Source: Calliopum simillimum (taxonomy: Eukaryota > Arthropoda > Insecta > Diptera > Lauxaniidae). From it: a stretch of 64,000 bases of DNA. The notes under the pieces are model-generated. The model was not told the origin of the DNA, did no database searches, and worked only from the letters and a program-made list of their open reading frames with translations. This document shows positions 42,320 to 52,094 of the stretch, piece by piece. The position numbers and the translations under genes are program-made. The stretch lies in assembly GCA_951812925.1 (NCBI GenBank), contig OX638370.1:92828897-92892896 (forward strand), given 5' to 3'. Position 1 is the stretch's first letter; the number at the start of each line of letters is the position of its first letter.

Positions 42320-43588
42320 ATGGAAACTTTAAAAGAATTCAAGAATGATTTAAATAGGATTTATTTAAATTTTAAGAAAGGTAGAAGTAGGGGATACACT
42401 GAAGGAACGTATAGACGAAAAATATACCAGATAAAATTAATTAGGCAACGTTTTTTTGAGTTGTGCAAAAGCGATAACTTAGAAAAGGAGGTGGAAATTA
42501 TAGAAGATTTTGAAGATTTGTATAAACAAGTAGAACAGGCTTTAGAAGAAAGTTCAGAGGTTTGCAGCCATAGTTCTGAAGAAGGATTAGGAGATATAAG
42601 TGAGATATTTGAAGAAAAGATAGAAATCGAAACCAAAATGTCGGAATTTAATTTAGAAACAGCTGTGAAAGCAATTCCTTTGTTTAGCGGTAACTTTAGA
42701 GAGCTAGAAAGTTTTCTTAAAATTGTAGAGATTCTGCATAAATCGTTATCATCGACAGGCAAAAGTTCTTTGATAGACTTTGTGGTTTATGTAAAGTTAT
42801 CACAAAATGTTCGTACTGCAACATGCGTTACCTCTATACCAAAAACTTTTGATGAGCTAAGTACGGTATTGAGTAATACGTACAAAAACCAAACAACGAT
42901 CCCTAAATTACAAAGTATTCTTTCCAGCTATACTCAAAATACTTTGAGCGTTACTAGTTATAAGGATAAAATACTAAATTTAATAGGAGACTTAAATAAG
43001 CTGCAAATAGGCCAATTAGGTCAAAATGCTACTACAACAGAAAAGGCAGTGGTAGTTAAATTAAATGAACAATTTAGTCTTACAGTTTTTAAAAATGGCT
43101 TAAATGATTCCTTTAAGCAAACAGTATTTGCATCAAGGCCAAAATCTTTTAATGAAGCTGTAGATTTAGCATTAGAGCTTGAAAATGAATCTAATAGCAA
43201 CCAAGCGAGGGTTATGCATTTCAATTCGAATGGTAAATATAAGAAAAATTACAACAGAAATGTTCAGTCGAATCAAAATGGTAGTAACAGTTTTAATAAC
43301 TACAGGAACAATAATAATTTTAGTAATTCCAAAAATAATTGGAACAACAGCAAATTTAAAAACCAGCAGAATGGTAATTTCAATAGGAATAATAATGATT
43401 ATAACAACAACAGAAATCATTATAACAATCGTAATAACGGTTATAATAAAAATAATCGCGGAAATAAGCAGCAAGGTCAAAGCCAACAAGATAATCAAAA
43501 AAATAAGCAAATAAACGTAATACACGACCAGGGAAACGAATTAGGCCCGGAGAGCCAGCAAAATTCTCTTCCGGGGAGCCAAAATTAA
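42320..43588 (+). CDS. gag: Gag of Ty3/gypsy element
   Basis: ATG 42320 to TAA 43586-43588, 422 aa. Acidic N-terminal region (residues ~70-110, rich in E), then a capsid-like helical segment (FSGNFRELESFLKIVEILHK, about residue 125 on) and a long Asn/Lys-rich C-terminus (about residues 300-400) that presumably binds RNA. No CCHC zinc knuckle is visible, so RNA binding probably relies on the basic tail (inference). The 3' end overlaps the pol frame by ~80 nt in the -1 register and contains a slippery heptamer. Structural protein that forms the virus-like particle in the cytoplasm (family knowledge). Confidence 0.85.
   Translation: METLKEFKNDLNRIYLNFKKGRSRGYTEGTYRRKIYQIKLIRQRFFELCKSDNLEKEVEIIEDFEDLYKQVEQALEESSEVCSHSSEEGLGDISEIFEEKIEIETKMSEFNLETAVKAIPLFSGNFRELESFLKIVEILHKSLSSTGKSSLIDFVVYVKLSQNVRTATCVTSIPKTFDELSTVLSNTYKNQTTIPKLQSILSSYTQNTLSVTSYKDKILNLIGDLNKLQIGQLGQNATTTEKAVVVKLNEQFSLTVFKNGLNDSFKQTVFASRPKSFNEAVDLALELENESNSNQARVMHFNSNGKYKKNYNRNVQSNQNGSNSFNNYRNNNNFSNSKNNWNNSKFKNQQNGNFNRNNNDYNNNRNHYNNRNNGYNKNNRGNKQQGQSQQDNQKNKQINVIHDQGNELGPESQQNSLPGSQN
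43531..43575 (+). promoter_or_regulatory. Probable -1 ribosomal frameshift signal (gag-pol)
   Basis: GGGAAAC at 43531-43537 is read in gag as G GGA AAC, a canonical X XXY YYZ slippery site. After an 8-nt spacer, CCCGGAGAG (43546-43554) can pair with CTCTTCCGGG (43566-43575), 9 bp with one bulge and an 11-nt loop. The -1 frame is open from here into protease, with no stop. Confidence 0.8.
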
Positions 43589-46089
43589 AAATTTATCAAA
43601 TATCGGATAATATAACAAATTATGTCACCTTGACATGTAAAAATTCAAAGCTGAGCTTGAAATTTTTAGTTGACACTGGAGCGGATATTTCAGTGTGCAA
43701 GTTAGGAAGTGTTTTATCAAACGTTGAGATTTTTCCAGATAAAAAATGTAAGCTTTCTGGTATCACAAATCAAGAAATTTTTTCAATAGGAACAACCGAT
43801 TTACATTTTTGCTTTACATCACAAGTTTTGAAGCACACTTTTCATTTGGTAAAAGACGATTTTCCAATTGAAACAGATGGAATTTTAGGGCGTGACTTTT
43901 TGTCTAAATATCTTTGCCAAATAAATTACGAAACGTATACTTTGACATTGGTTTTGGGAAAAGACGATATTGTCTTACCAATGGAAACTAAGTTGCGTAA
44001 AATTTCAAAAATTACTATACCACCAAGGAGTGAAATAATACATCCTATAAATTTGCAGATATGCGAAGATAGTTTGATTTTAAATAAAGAGGTTAGTGAA
44101 GGAATTTTTGTAGGTAATACAATTGTACCCCATAAAGGTATTTGCCATATTAAATTATTAAACACAACAGAATCGGAGATAACTTTATCGCGCTTAGAAC
44201 TAGATATAGAACCGTTGAAAAACTATGAAATAATGAAAATCAAGGAAAATATTCCTCAAGATAAAAGTAGATTCGAAAAACTTTTAAAAATTTTATCGAT
44301 TGATGTTAAAGATAGCGAGGCGCGAAATTCTCTTATTGAGATATTTAAAAAATATCAAAATGTGTTCCATTTAGATGATGAACCACTTTCGGTTAATAAT
44401 TTTCACACCCAGGATATAAAAACAACAGATAACGCACCAGTTTATATAAAAAACTACCGTTTACCACATTCTCAATCTGAAGAAATTAAAAATCAAGTCC
44501 AAGATCTTTTAGATAATGACATAATTGAAAATTCGGTCAGTCCTTATAACTCACCATTGCTTGTAGTGCCCAAAAAGTCCAACACAGGCGATAAAAAATG
44601 GCGACTGGTTGTCGATTTTAGGCAGTTAAACAAAAAGATTGTTAGAGATAAATTTCCATTAACAAGGCTAGAAGATGTGTTAGATAAGCTAGGAAGAGCA
44701 AGGTATTTTTCAACTTTGGATATGACGAGCTCATTCCACCAGATTGGTCTCAACAATAAATCTAAACCACTAACAGCGTTTTCAACGTCAAATGGTCATT
44801 ACCAATTTAAAAGATTACCGTTCGGTTTAACGATATCTTCCAATAGTTTTCAACGAATGTTGACTATTGCCTTGAGCGGCTTAGACTCGAGTGCATTTTT
44901 ATATGTTGATGATATAATTATATTTGGTTGTAGTCTGAAACACCATAATTCAAATTTAGAAAAAGTCCTTGAACGATTACAAAGATACAATTTAAAATTA
45001 AATGCTGGTAAATGCAATTTTTTAAAGACAGAAACGGTTTACCTAGGGCATTTAATAACGCAAAACGGTATTAAACCTGATCCGTCGAAATACGCGACGA
45101 TTGAAAAATATCCTATCCCCACAAATGCAGATGAAGTAAGAAGATTTATAGCATTTTGCAATTACTACAGAAGATTTATTGCAGATTTTGCGAAAATAGC
45201 AAAAAGTTTAAACAATCTTTTAAAGAAAAATCAACCATTTATTTGGTCTGATGAATGTGAGAGTTCATTTTTAACTTTAAAAGATAAATTGATAAACCCA
45301 CCGATATTACAATATCCAGATTTTGAAAAAACATTTGTATTGACCACCGATGCATCCAATTATGCATTGGGAGCGGTGTTGTCACAAGGAGAGATAGGCA
45401 AAGATTTACCAATATCATATGCTAGCAAATCGTTGCTGAAACATGATATAAATAAACCAATCATTGAGAAAGAACTTTTAGCGATTCATTGGGGGATCCA
45501 ATTTTTTAGACCTTACCTTTTTGGAAGAAAATTTTTAGTGGTCACGGATCATCGTCCCTTAGTATCACTATTTTCTCATAAAAACCCATCGTCGAAACTA
45601 ACAAGAATACGACTTGAACTGTCGGAGTATGATTTTGAAATAGTTTATAAAAAAGGAAAAATGAATACAAACGCTGATGCCCTATCGAGGGTGAAGATAG
45701 ACTCAGATATGCTTAAAACATTGATGCCAAAGAGGGGTGAAGAAGAAATTAACGAACACAATTTATTGGTAGTAACTAGAGGAATGTCTGCAAGAAATGA
45801 GGCAGATAGATGCAGTAAAGAGAACTGTAGACTTTCAGAGGAGCCTGATCAACTTCATATCTGGAACTGCACGTCTTTAACTGACATCAAAAATTTAAAT
45901 AAATTGAAATTTATAGTCGACAAAAATAGAAAGAAGGATATAATTGAACGCGTTCGTGATGAAATAATTGTTAGATGTAGTGATAATCCATCGAATTTAG
46001 GTTCGCTTTTGGAGAAGCTTTCATCGAAAATGGAGAAGTTTAAAATAAAAGAGTTAGCTCTTGATAGTAACGATGAAATATTTAGGTAA
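43537..46089 (+). CDS. pol: Pol: protease, reverse transcriptase, RNase H
   Basis: Entered by -1 frameshift after 43537; a stand-alone start is not obvious (first codon usually assumed at 43630 is TTG). Protease: LVDTGADISVC near 43665 and GILGRDFLSKY near 43880. Reverse transcriptase: WRLVVDFRQLNKK (about 44600), LDMTSSFHQI and the catalytic YVDDIIIF (about 44905). RNase H: LTTDASNYALGAVLSQ (about 45340), EKELLAIHWGI, VVTDHRPL and NADALSRV supply the acidic residues. A ~120-residue linker follows. Terminates at TAA 46087-46089, in the same frame as the integrase, so the usual single Pol polyprotein is interrupted by one stop. Confidence 0.9.
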   Translation, partial: RIRPGEPAKFSSGEPKLKIYQISDNITNYVTLTCKNSKLSLKFLVDTGADISVCKLGSVLSNVEIFPDKKCKLSGITNQEIFSIGTTDLHFCFTSQVLKHTFHLVKDDFPIETDGILGRDFLSKYLCQINYETYTLTLVLGKDDIVLPMETKLRKISKITIPPRSEIIHPINLQICEDSLILNKEVSEGIFVGNTIVPHKGICHIKLLNTTESEITLSRLELDIEPLKNYEIMKIKENIPQDKSRFEKLLKILSIDVKDSEARNSLIEIFKKYQNVFHLDDEPLSVNNFHTQDIKTTDNAPVYIKNYRLPHSQSEEIKNQVQDLLDNDIIENSVSPYNSPLLVVPKKSNTGDKKWRLVVDFRQLNKKIVRDKFPLTRLEDVLDKLGRARYFSTLDMTSSFHQIGLNNKSKPLTAFSTSNGHYQFKRLPFGLTISSNSFQRMLTIALSGLDSSAFLYVDDIIIFGCSLKHHNSNLEKVLERLQRYNLKLNAGKCNFLKTETVYLGHLITQNGIKPDPSKYATIEKYPIPTNADEVRRFIAFCNYYRRFIADFAKIAKSLNNLLKKNQPFIWSDECESSFLTLKDKLINPPILQYPDFEKTFVLTTDASNYALGAVLSQGEIGKDLPISYASKSLLKHDINKPIIEKELLAIHWGIQFFRPYLFGRKFLVVTDHRPLVSLFSHKNPSSKLTRIRLELSEYDFEIVYKKGKMNTNADALSRVKIDSDMLKTLMPKRGEEEINEHNLLVVTRGMSARNEADRCSKENCRLSEEPDQLHIWNCTSLTDIKNLNKLKFIVDKNRKKDIIERVRDEIIVRCSDNPSNLGSLLEKLSSKMEKFKIKELALDSNDEIFR

Positions 46090-47220
46090 ACACCGGTGAA
46101 TCATTTTAAAAATATATTTAATGAGCTACAAATTAAAAATAAAGGAAGTTTGAAAATTTTACTTTACGAGGCCCCAAAAAGAATAACAGATGATTTGTTG
46201 AAATACAAACTTATTGATGAATATCATAATTCAGTCCATTCGGGACACTTAGGCGTCAGAAAAACTGAGCTAAAATTGAAGCAACGTTTTATTTGGAAAA
46301 ATATGCATAAAATGATAAAGAAATATATAAAAAAATGTAAGATATGTGCATGTAACAAACAAGTTAGACATACAAAAGAGAAAATGGTCATAACCGATAC
46401 ACCAAGTACAGGTTTTGAAACAATTGAAATTGATACAGTAGGTCCTTTAAGACTTTCAAATGGTTATAGATATATTTTAACCATGCAGTGTCTTTTAACA
46501 AAATTTGTTGTAGCATATCCAATGCCAACGAAAGATGCAAAAACAACAGCCAAAACGTTAGTAGAACAATTTATTTTAAAATATGGTTTTTTCAAAGTAC
46601 TCAAATCGGATAGAGGAATGGAATTTGCAAACGAACTTATGCAAAATATTTGTGAAATTTTAAAAATAAAACAAACGTTTTCAACACCATATCACCATGA
46701 AAGCGTTGGTACAGTAGAACGGAACCACAGGGTTCTCAATGAGTTTTTGTTAACTGTAGCCGATGATAATGAATGGAATGAATGGATTTCGTATTTTACC
46801 TTTGCGTATAATACCACGCCTCACGTGGATACAGGATATACGCCTTACGAATTAATTTTCGGAAAGCTTTCACATCTACCAAGTGATAGTTTAAAAAATA
46901 GAGCACCATTTAATAATTTAGATGATTATGCTCAAGAACTTAGATTTAGATTACAAGTTTCAATTAGTAAAGCTAGTGAATTAGTTCAAGTAGCTAAAAA
47001 TAAGAGGAAAAAATTTTATGATAGGGATTGCAATCCATCGTATTTAAGAGTAGGAGATTTAGTTTTAGTTAAAGTAGGAAATAGGAAAAAATTAGATAGT
47101 CCATATCACGGTCCATACCGTATAGTAGAATTAAGAGGAGTAAATTCTGTTTTAGATATTAATGGAAATTATAAAGAATATCATAATAACTTATTAAAAA
47201 AATATGAAGCTTTACTTTGA
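46090..47220 (+). CDS. pol: Integrase region of Pol
   Basis: Same frame as the upstream pol region after one TAA. The first possible alternative start is GTG 46096, no early ATG with good context. HHCC zinc domain: HSGHLGV with CKICAC (about 46230-46350). Catalytic core: IEIDTVGPL (D), LKSDRGMEFAN (D) and SVGTVERNH (E) with typical D-35-E spacing. C-terminal GDLVLVKVGNRKK then HGPYRIVEL, the GPY/F-like module; no chromodomain. Catalyses cDNA insertion in the nucleus. As it stands it would be made only by stop read-through or reinitiation, so this copy may be integrase-deficient. Ends TGA 47218-47220. Confidence 0.9.
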   Translation, partial: TPVNHFKNIFNELQIKNKGSLKILLYEAPKRITDDLLKYKLIDEYHNSVHSGHLGVRKTELKLKQRFIWKNMHKMIKKYIKKCKICACNKQVRHTKEKMVITDTPSTGFETIEIDTVGPLRLSNGYRYILTMQCLLTKFVVAYPMPTKDAKTTAKTLVEQFILKYGFFKVLKSDRGMEFANELMQNICEILKIKQTFSTPYHHESVGTVERNHRVLNEFLLTVADDNEWNEWISYFTFAYNTTPHVDTGYTPYELIFGKLSHLPSDSLKNRAPFNNLDDYAQELRFRLQVSISKASELVQVAKNKRKKFYDRDCNPSYLRVGDLVLVKVGNRKKLDSPYHGPYRIVELRGVNSVLDINGNYKEYHNNLLKKYEALL

Positions 47221-47530
47221 ATTAAAAATAAAATAAAAAACTATTAGCATAAAAACACTTTATTTAAGCGTATATTAGTTTAAAGAACTTATAAAAAAAA
47301 GAAAAAAAAAAAAAATTTTGATTCATGAATAACTAAGAAAAAAAAAAAAAAAAATAGTTATTTAAATTTATCAATAATTTTATTTTTTTTATCTCTAATT
47401 AATTGTTAGAAAGTATCTTAATTTTAGTTGAATTTGAAATTTTATTATTTTATAATTAAATGTACACAAATTTTCAAATTTATCAAAATTTATTCAAAAA
47501 CTTCATAAATTTTTCTTTAAAGGGTAGGGG
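47221..47530 (+). other. 3' untranslated region and polypurine tract of LTR element
   Basis: AT-rich non-coding stretch ending in AAAGGGTAGGGG immediately before the 3' LTR, the plus-strand primer. No envelope ORF. Confidence 0.8.
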
Positions 47531-48205
47531 TGTAGTGTTGTAACACTTACATCTACACCACTTGTATACATGTAATCATTGTTCTCATCTTTTCCCTAAT
47601 GGGTAATCAAATAATGTCATCACATCTCATCTTTCCCTAATGGGTAATAATTACATTATGTACATATGTACTTGTCTTTTAAACACAATTGGTAGAATCC
47701 ACGCACATAAGAAATGATGCAAATTTTGAAAGTTCAACGACACTTGCAAGGTCGCGCAATGCACAAATTTGATTAGTTAAATGCAATAACAAAAACAAGT
47801 GTCACAGCGCATGCGTTGGAATAATGGCAATGTGTTAACATAGAACTGATTGTGGATCATGTTGATCTTGAGTTCCACAAGCTAGGCTTAGAATAAGAGA
47901 AAGAGAGATGAAAGCAATGAATACATTTTTTTTGCATAGATTTAGGATTTAGGAAAATTGTATTTGTTTTTAGTCGTAATATTATTTGTTACTATTTTTA
48001 AGGTATTATGATAGTTGTATTTGTTTTTAGTGTTAAGCAAATAATATAAAAGAAAATGTTTAAACTAAATAAAGACAATCCTGTTTGAACAGCCGAAACA
48101 ACTTGGCATTTTATTTCAAACATATGCCCTTATAGGATTTACTTTGCGGCGGCTTTTTCTGCCAAGTAAATTCTCGTTAGGCCTTCATCATCCTCAAACA
48201 TTACA
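47531..48205 (+). repeat. 3' LTR
   Basis: Same 675-bp sequence as the 5' LTR; TATAAAA at 48045 and AATAAA at 48068. Followed by the CGTT duplication. Confidence 0.9.
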
Positions 48206-48243
48206 CGTTAGACAACTAGGCTATTGGCCGATATGATGTTTAT
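48206..48243 (-). repeat. tRNA-like sequence, 5' half (split)
   Basis: Minus strand TAGCCTAGTTGTCTAACG is a box-A-like block; partner half at 40620-40678. Confidence 0.6.
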
Positions 48244-48565
48244 TTAACTGATGTAGACTTATTTGATGTTGAGATTTAAAGTTTGTATATTAAACAAATT
48301 TCTGTTGTTTTTTTATAAGTATTCTGTGTTGTTTTTCTTCCCTTCTTTTGATAAAAAATGTTATATACTCAAATTTGGAATCAAAAACATTTTTATACCT
48401 TTATGAACTCGTAATGGATTCGAAACGGATCCTCATCCGTTTTTGTGCACATTGGGAACTCAGAAAAAGATATTACTAGCAGTACACGCAAAACCGCATT
48501 TCGAACTTAAATAAAATCATAGAATCTTTATAGAAAACATAATAGTCTGATCTTATGAGTAGTGA

Positions 48566-48984
48566 TTGTTTAACCTCATTTTTTATTGCATAAATTATTT
48601 CTTTTGATTAAAAACTACTAAATAAAACTATTTTTAAAATTTGTTGTTTACCATTTTTTAAAAAGAGGTCGAAAAACGGTACATTTGACACAACAAACCA
48701 AAACCAAAATAGACATTTTCGATGTAGTTGTTGGTGGTGAATCTGAATCCAGCCTCGGAATTGCTCTATCACGTATGGTTTTTGAGATATTCTAACCTAA
48801 AAATTCAAAAACGATTTTTGAGGTTTTGCTCAAAAATGACTATTTCGGTTTTGGTTTGTTGTGTCCAAGGTACCGTTTTTCAACTTCTTTTTAAAAAATT
48901 GTAACCAAGAAATTTTAAAAATAATTTTATTTAGTAGTTTTGGCTCAAAAGAATACATATATGCAATAAAAAATGAGGTTACAT
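48566..48984. mobile_element. Foldback MITE, ~150-bp arms
   Basis: TTTAACCTCATTTTTTATTG at 48569 pairs with CAATAAAAAATGAGGTTA ending 48983. Inner arm ends are CACAACAAACCAAAACC and its complement. Middle is ~120 bp. No ORF. Confidence 0.75.
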
Positions 48985-50360
48985 CAAAATTGATTTAAAT
49001 GGAGTTCTTGACACCAAGCTGAGGGTACCAATCCAATACTTTTCAACAGATCTCAGTTTTGTATTTTCGCCAAGTATCTTCTTTTGGCCACCAAAACTAT
49101 CATAATTTGACCACCAGGTGTTATAAACTGCGAAAACTATTGAAATACTTTTCTCCTTTGTACACAGAACTTGCGTTAATAGATATATGTAATACTTAAA
49201 ACTTCGGAAGAGCTATGTAGCCTTCTCCACGAAGGCATAATATGCAAAACAAAAACAAAAAAAAAAAAAAAAAAATTAAAGAATTTGCTTAATTTAATTT
49301 TAATTAACATTTGATGTATTTTTTAAGAAAGAAATAAAGAATTCCACACAACAATTGGAAGTATAATATTAAAAGAATCTAACGAAAAGAAGAAAAAATG
49401 TAAAAAACTGCGAATTTCATGCCAACGACCAGAGAGCCAAATTTAAAACTTTGTCCAAAACGAAGCGTTTGATTGATAGTCGAATCACATTCTTGAGCGT
49501 TTGAGAACTTGTTTCTTTTATGTTGGATCGCGAGCAGCATAGTGCAAAAAACAAAAAATAAGAGAATAAAAAGTAAAAGAAATAAAAGTGTTAACAGAAA
49601 CACAAACGAAACAAAGATAAGTAAACGAAAAACTACAAGAATTGTAGTCTATGGCACCAACGGCAGGCATCCAGCGGACTCACTCCAGTGCCAAAACGAT
49701 GAATAATCCAATATAACCCAAGACAATTGACTATCGCCAGATTATATTTCTAATTAAAAATGCATTCAAATGATGTCAACATCTATTGAATAGCACGTGG
49801 CTCATTGACTGAGTGACTGACTGAGTTCACATGCACAGATAGTTTTCAATTAAAAAATGAAACGCAAAAAAAATTTGAAAATTTAATTGAGTTTATTTAT
49901 ATGATAAAAGCATTTAAAAGATGTGTTGCACATCCCTACATTTAAGATTCTATGGCATGAGTCACTTGAAAAAGATTGATAGCAAATGCAACTTGAAAGC
50001 TGGATACTACTTGTTTACTTATTTAGAATTCAAAAATTCCTCAATAGAAATAAATCTTTATAAAGTTTTGTCCACATTTTGATATGGTTAGAAATGGTTT
50101 TCATAATATGATCATACCAAATAGCCAAGCAGCTTTTTCGGATGTGAACGTATATTTTTTTTGAGAATTGTATCGTATATTTTTAGTACCCGATATTAGT
50201 TGTTTTTTTTTCAATAGTTTGTGATTTGTACTCTCCATTTATGACAACACCGGCACAAAAAAAAAAAAAAAAAAGATGTGGCCTGCATATTTGTCCAGAC
50301 ACATCAATCCATACGTATTTTGGTGCGCTGAATCCGAACCCGAGGTCAGAATTACTTATA
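48985..50360. other. 1.4-kb interval without recognised gene
   Basis: AT-rich, with a long A-run near 49255-49276. Two overlapping short frames at 49379-49706 lack domains. Nothing supported. Confidence 0.5.
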
Positions 50361-51561
50361 AAGAGTGTGTCGAAAATAACTTATATACGCTTTAAGTTAA
50401 ATAAAACTCAAACTGTTCAATTTAAAAATTCTTAAAAATATGTGAATTTATTAATATATTATAGAAATTCATTAACCATTAAAATATTGGAATATTAATC
50501 CTAATTTATAAATCTATCCACCTTTTCCGGGAATCCAGTCATTAACGATTTTATAGTTGTTTCTGTAACCTTTTTGGAGGAGCCGGTCCATTTACGCTTG
50601 AAGTCAGACATGTCCTGGGATAGCTTTTCTGTATTCTTCAATTTCCTTTTACCGAGCGCCCAGTATCTCTCCAAAGGCCGGAGTTCTGGACAGTTGGGTG
50701 GGTTTGCCTCTCGTGGTACATTTACATTATTATTGGCATACCACTCAAGGGCCTTTTTTCCATAGTGGCATGATGCTAAATCAGGCCGGAAATATGTATG
50801 CAATCTGTGCTGTTTTAGGACAGGCAAAAGCCGATTTTGAACACACTCCTTAATATACATTTCTGTATTTATGCTGATGTCACAAATGCTTGGCTTCGTT
50901 TGTCACAACTGCAAATGGCTTGCCACACAAGAAACTTCTTAGGGAATTTTGTTTGCTTTTTTGTCCGTTATTGTTCCTGAATATTACCACGTCCATCAGC
51001 CACATAAAAATCTTGATTTGGAAGTTGTTAAAAGTCTGCCAGAACATAGGTTTTATCATCCATCACACAGCACGCACATTTTTTTTTATAAAATTAGACC
51101 TTAATTTTTTAGCTCGTTTTTTTGCTTCTAAATTCTTTACCGCATTGCGATCTGGAACTTTCTGATCTTCATTCGACTTGAGCTGCTTTTCTGTTAGAAG
51201 TGTTCGGAGCTCTTCGAAAGAATTGTTCGATATCTTTTGCCTTACCAATATTTGTTGGACCTTTTTTCTTCCTGATCCAGGTTTTCGTGCAATGTTTAAG
51301 TCTTCTTTATACTGTTTAATGGCTTTTGAAACAGTGTGACGATGAACCTTGAGATCTGTCCATTCAGTTCACGTACTTTTATTTCGCTGTCCATTTTGAA
51401 AGAAATAACAATTGAAAATGAATAATTTGAATAAATATAATATCTTATATATTTTTGAAAGCTAACGTGATTCAAAAAAAAAAAAAAAAAAAAATTAATC
51501 GCTGGATACACGATAAGTTATGGCTAAAAAAGTGTGTATAAGTTTTTTTCGACAAACTCTT
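50361..51561 (-). mobile_element. Tc1/mariner-superfamily element, TA flanked
   Basis: Inverted ends AAGAGTGTGTCGAAAATAAC (50361) and its imperfect complement ending 51561 (GACAAACTCTT), ~30 bp, with TA at 50359-50360 and 51562-51563. Length 1201 bp. Holds one broken transposase frame on the minus strand. Confidence 0.8.
50501..51394 (-). pseudogene. Transposase relic, DD36/37E-type spacing
   Basis: Minus strand from MDSEIKVRELNGQ (ATG 51394). DNA-binding part damaged (frameshift near 51295), GSGRKK linker near 51275. Catalytic core: CVMDDKTYV (first D, about 51055), YFRPDLASCHYGKKAL (second D, about 50780) and ELRPLERYW (E, about 50665). There are 36 residues between the second D and the E, unlike DD34D mariner or DD34E Tc1. 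Stops occur at about 51030, 50980 and 50880. Ends 50501. Inactive. Confidence 0.8.
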
Positions 51562-51712
51562 TATACCCTTAAAATTTCGAGATATCCTTGTTTGAAGTTG
51601 CAGAAAGCGATGTTTTCAGGCTTATGACGCAGTTCCAGGTAAAGTTGTAGTTTAATTTTTTAATGGCATCGAATAGCCATATTCTTCTTCATGAAACTAT
51701 GCCTTTATACTT

Positions 51713-51885
51713 TCTGATTGGTCTCTTACTTTCCGAGTTATCTGGAACTTAAAAAGAGGTTCTTGATGAAAAACACAAAGTGATTGAAAAAATTCTGATT
51801 GGTCTCTTACTTCCGAAATATATACCTTTGGTTGGAACTGAAAAAAGAGGTTCTCGACTAAAAACACAAAGTGATTGAAAAATTT
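51713..51885. repeat. Two-copy direct repeat, ~81-bp period
   Basis: TCTGATTGGTCTCTTACTT at 51713 and TCTGATTGGTCTCTTACTT at 51794 each continue to a shared AACACAAAGTGATTGAAAAA. Remaining sequence between 51562 and 52094 shows nothing else. Confidence 0.65.
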
Positions 51886-52094
51886 CTTAAATTCTGGAAG
51901 TACCGAATGAATTATAATGCAATCTATTGCAAGTTTTTCGTGTTTCTCTGAGTTACCTTATTAGCTTTAAATGTTTTTTGTAAGGAAAGAGAAATCTTTA
52001 AAGAAAACCTTCCTTCTAAATGATCTGCAGTCCTAATGCTCATTTGTGCTTATTTTTCATTCCTGAAAACTTTTAATCTTAAAATTTTTAATTA

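Larger units (their letters stand above)
40679..48205 (+). mobile_element. Complete Ty3/gypsy LTR retrotransposon, TSD CGTT
   Basis: 7527 bp with two 675-bp LTRs (40679-41353, 47531-48205) that I read as identical, TG...CA ends and a 4-bp target duplication CGTT (40675-40678, 48206-48209). Order: LTR, primer-binding site, leader ORF, gag, PR-RT-RNaseH, integrase, polypurine tract, LTR. The domain order PR-RT-RH-IN is Ty3/gypsy. There is no envelope ORF between 47221 and 47530. Identical LTRs imply recent insertion. The one obvious lesion is an in-frame TAA (46087-46089) between RNase H and integrase. Closest subgroup (mdg1/412-like) is a guess from the leader ORF and gag style. Confidence 0.93.
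40313..48455. mobile_element. Short TIR element split by the LTR retrotransposon
   Basis: CCCAGTGTGCCAAACGGA at 40314 resembles the complement of GTTTTTGTGCACATTGGG ending near 48453, and both arms continue with GGATCC and GTTCAT/ATGAAC blocks. Without the 7.5-kb LTR element it would be ~0.6 kb. It contains the tRNA-like sequence. No clear target duplication. Confidence 0.45.

Noticed and set aside
43172..43525. Hydrophobic minus-strand frame opposite gag
   Set aside because: It is the antisense of the Asn/Lys-rich gag tail; AAT codons read as ATT/Ile.
47221..47530. Envelope gene in the LTR element
   Set aside because: Only ~310 AT-rich bases lie between integrase and the 3' LTR; no ORF.
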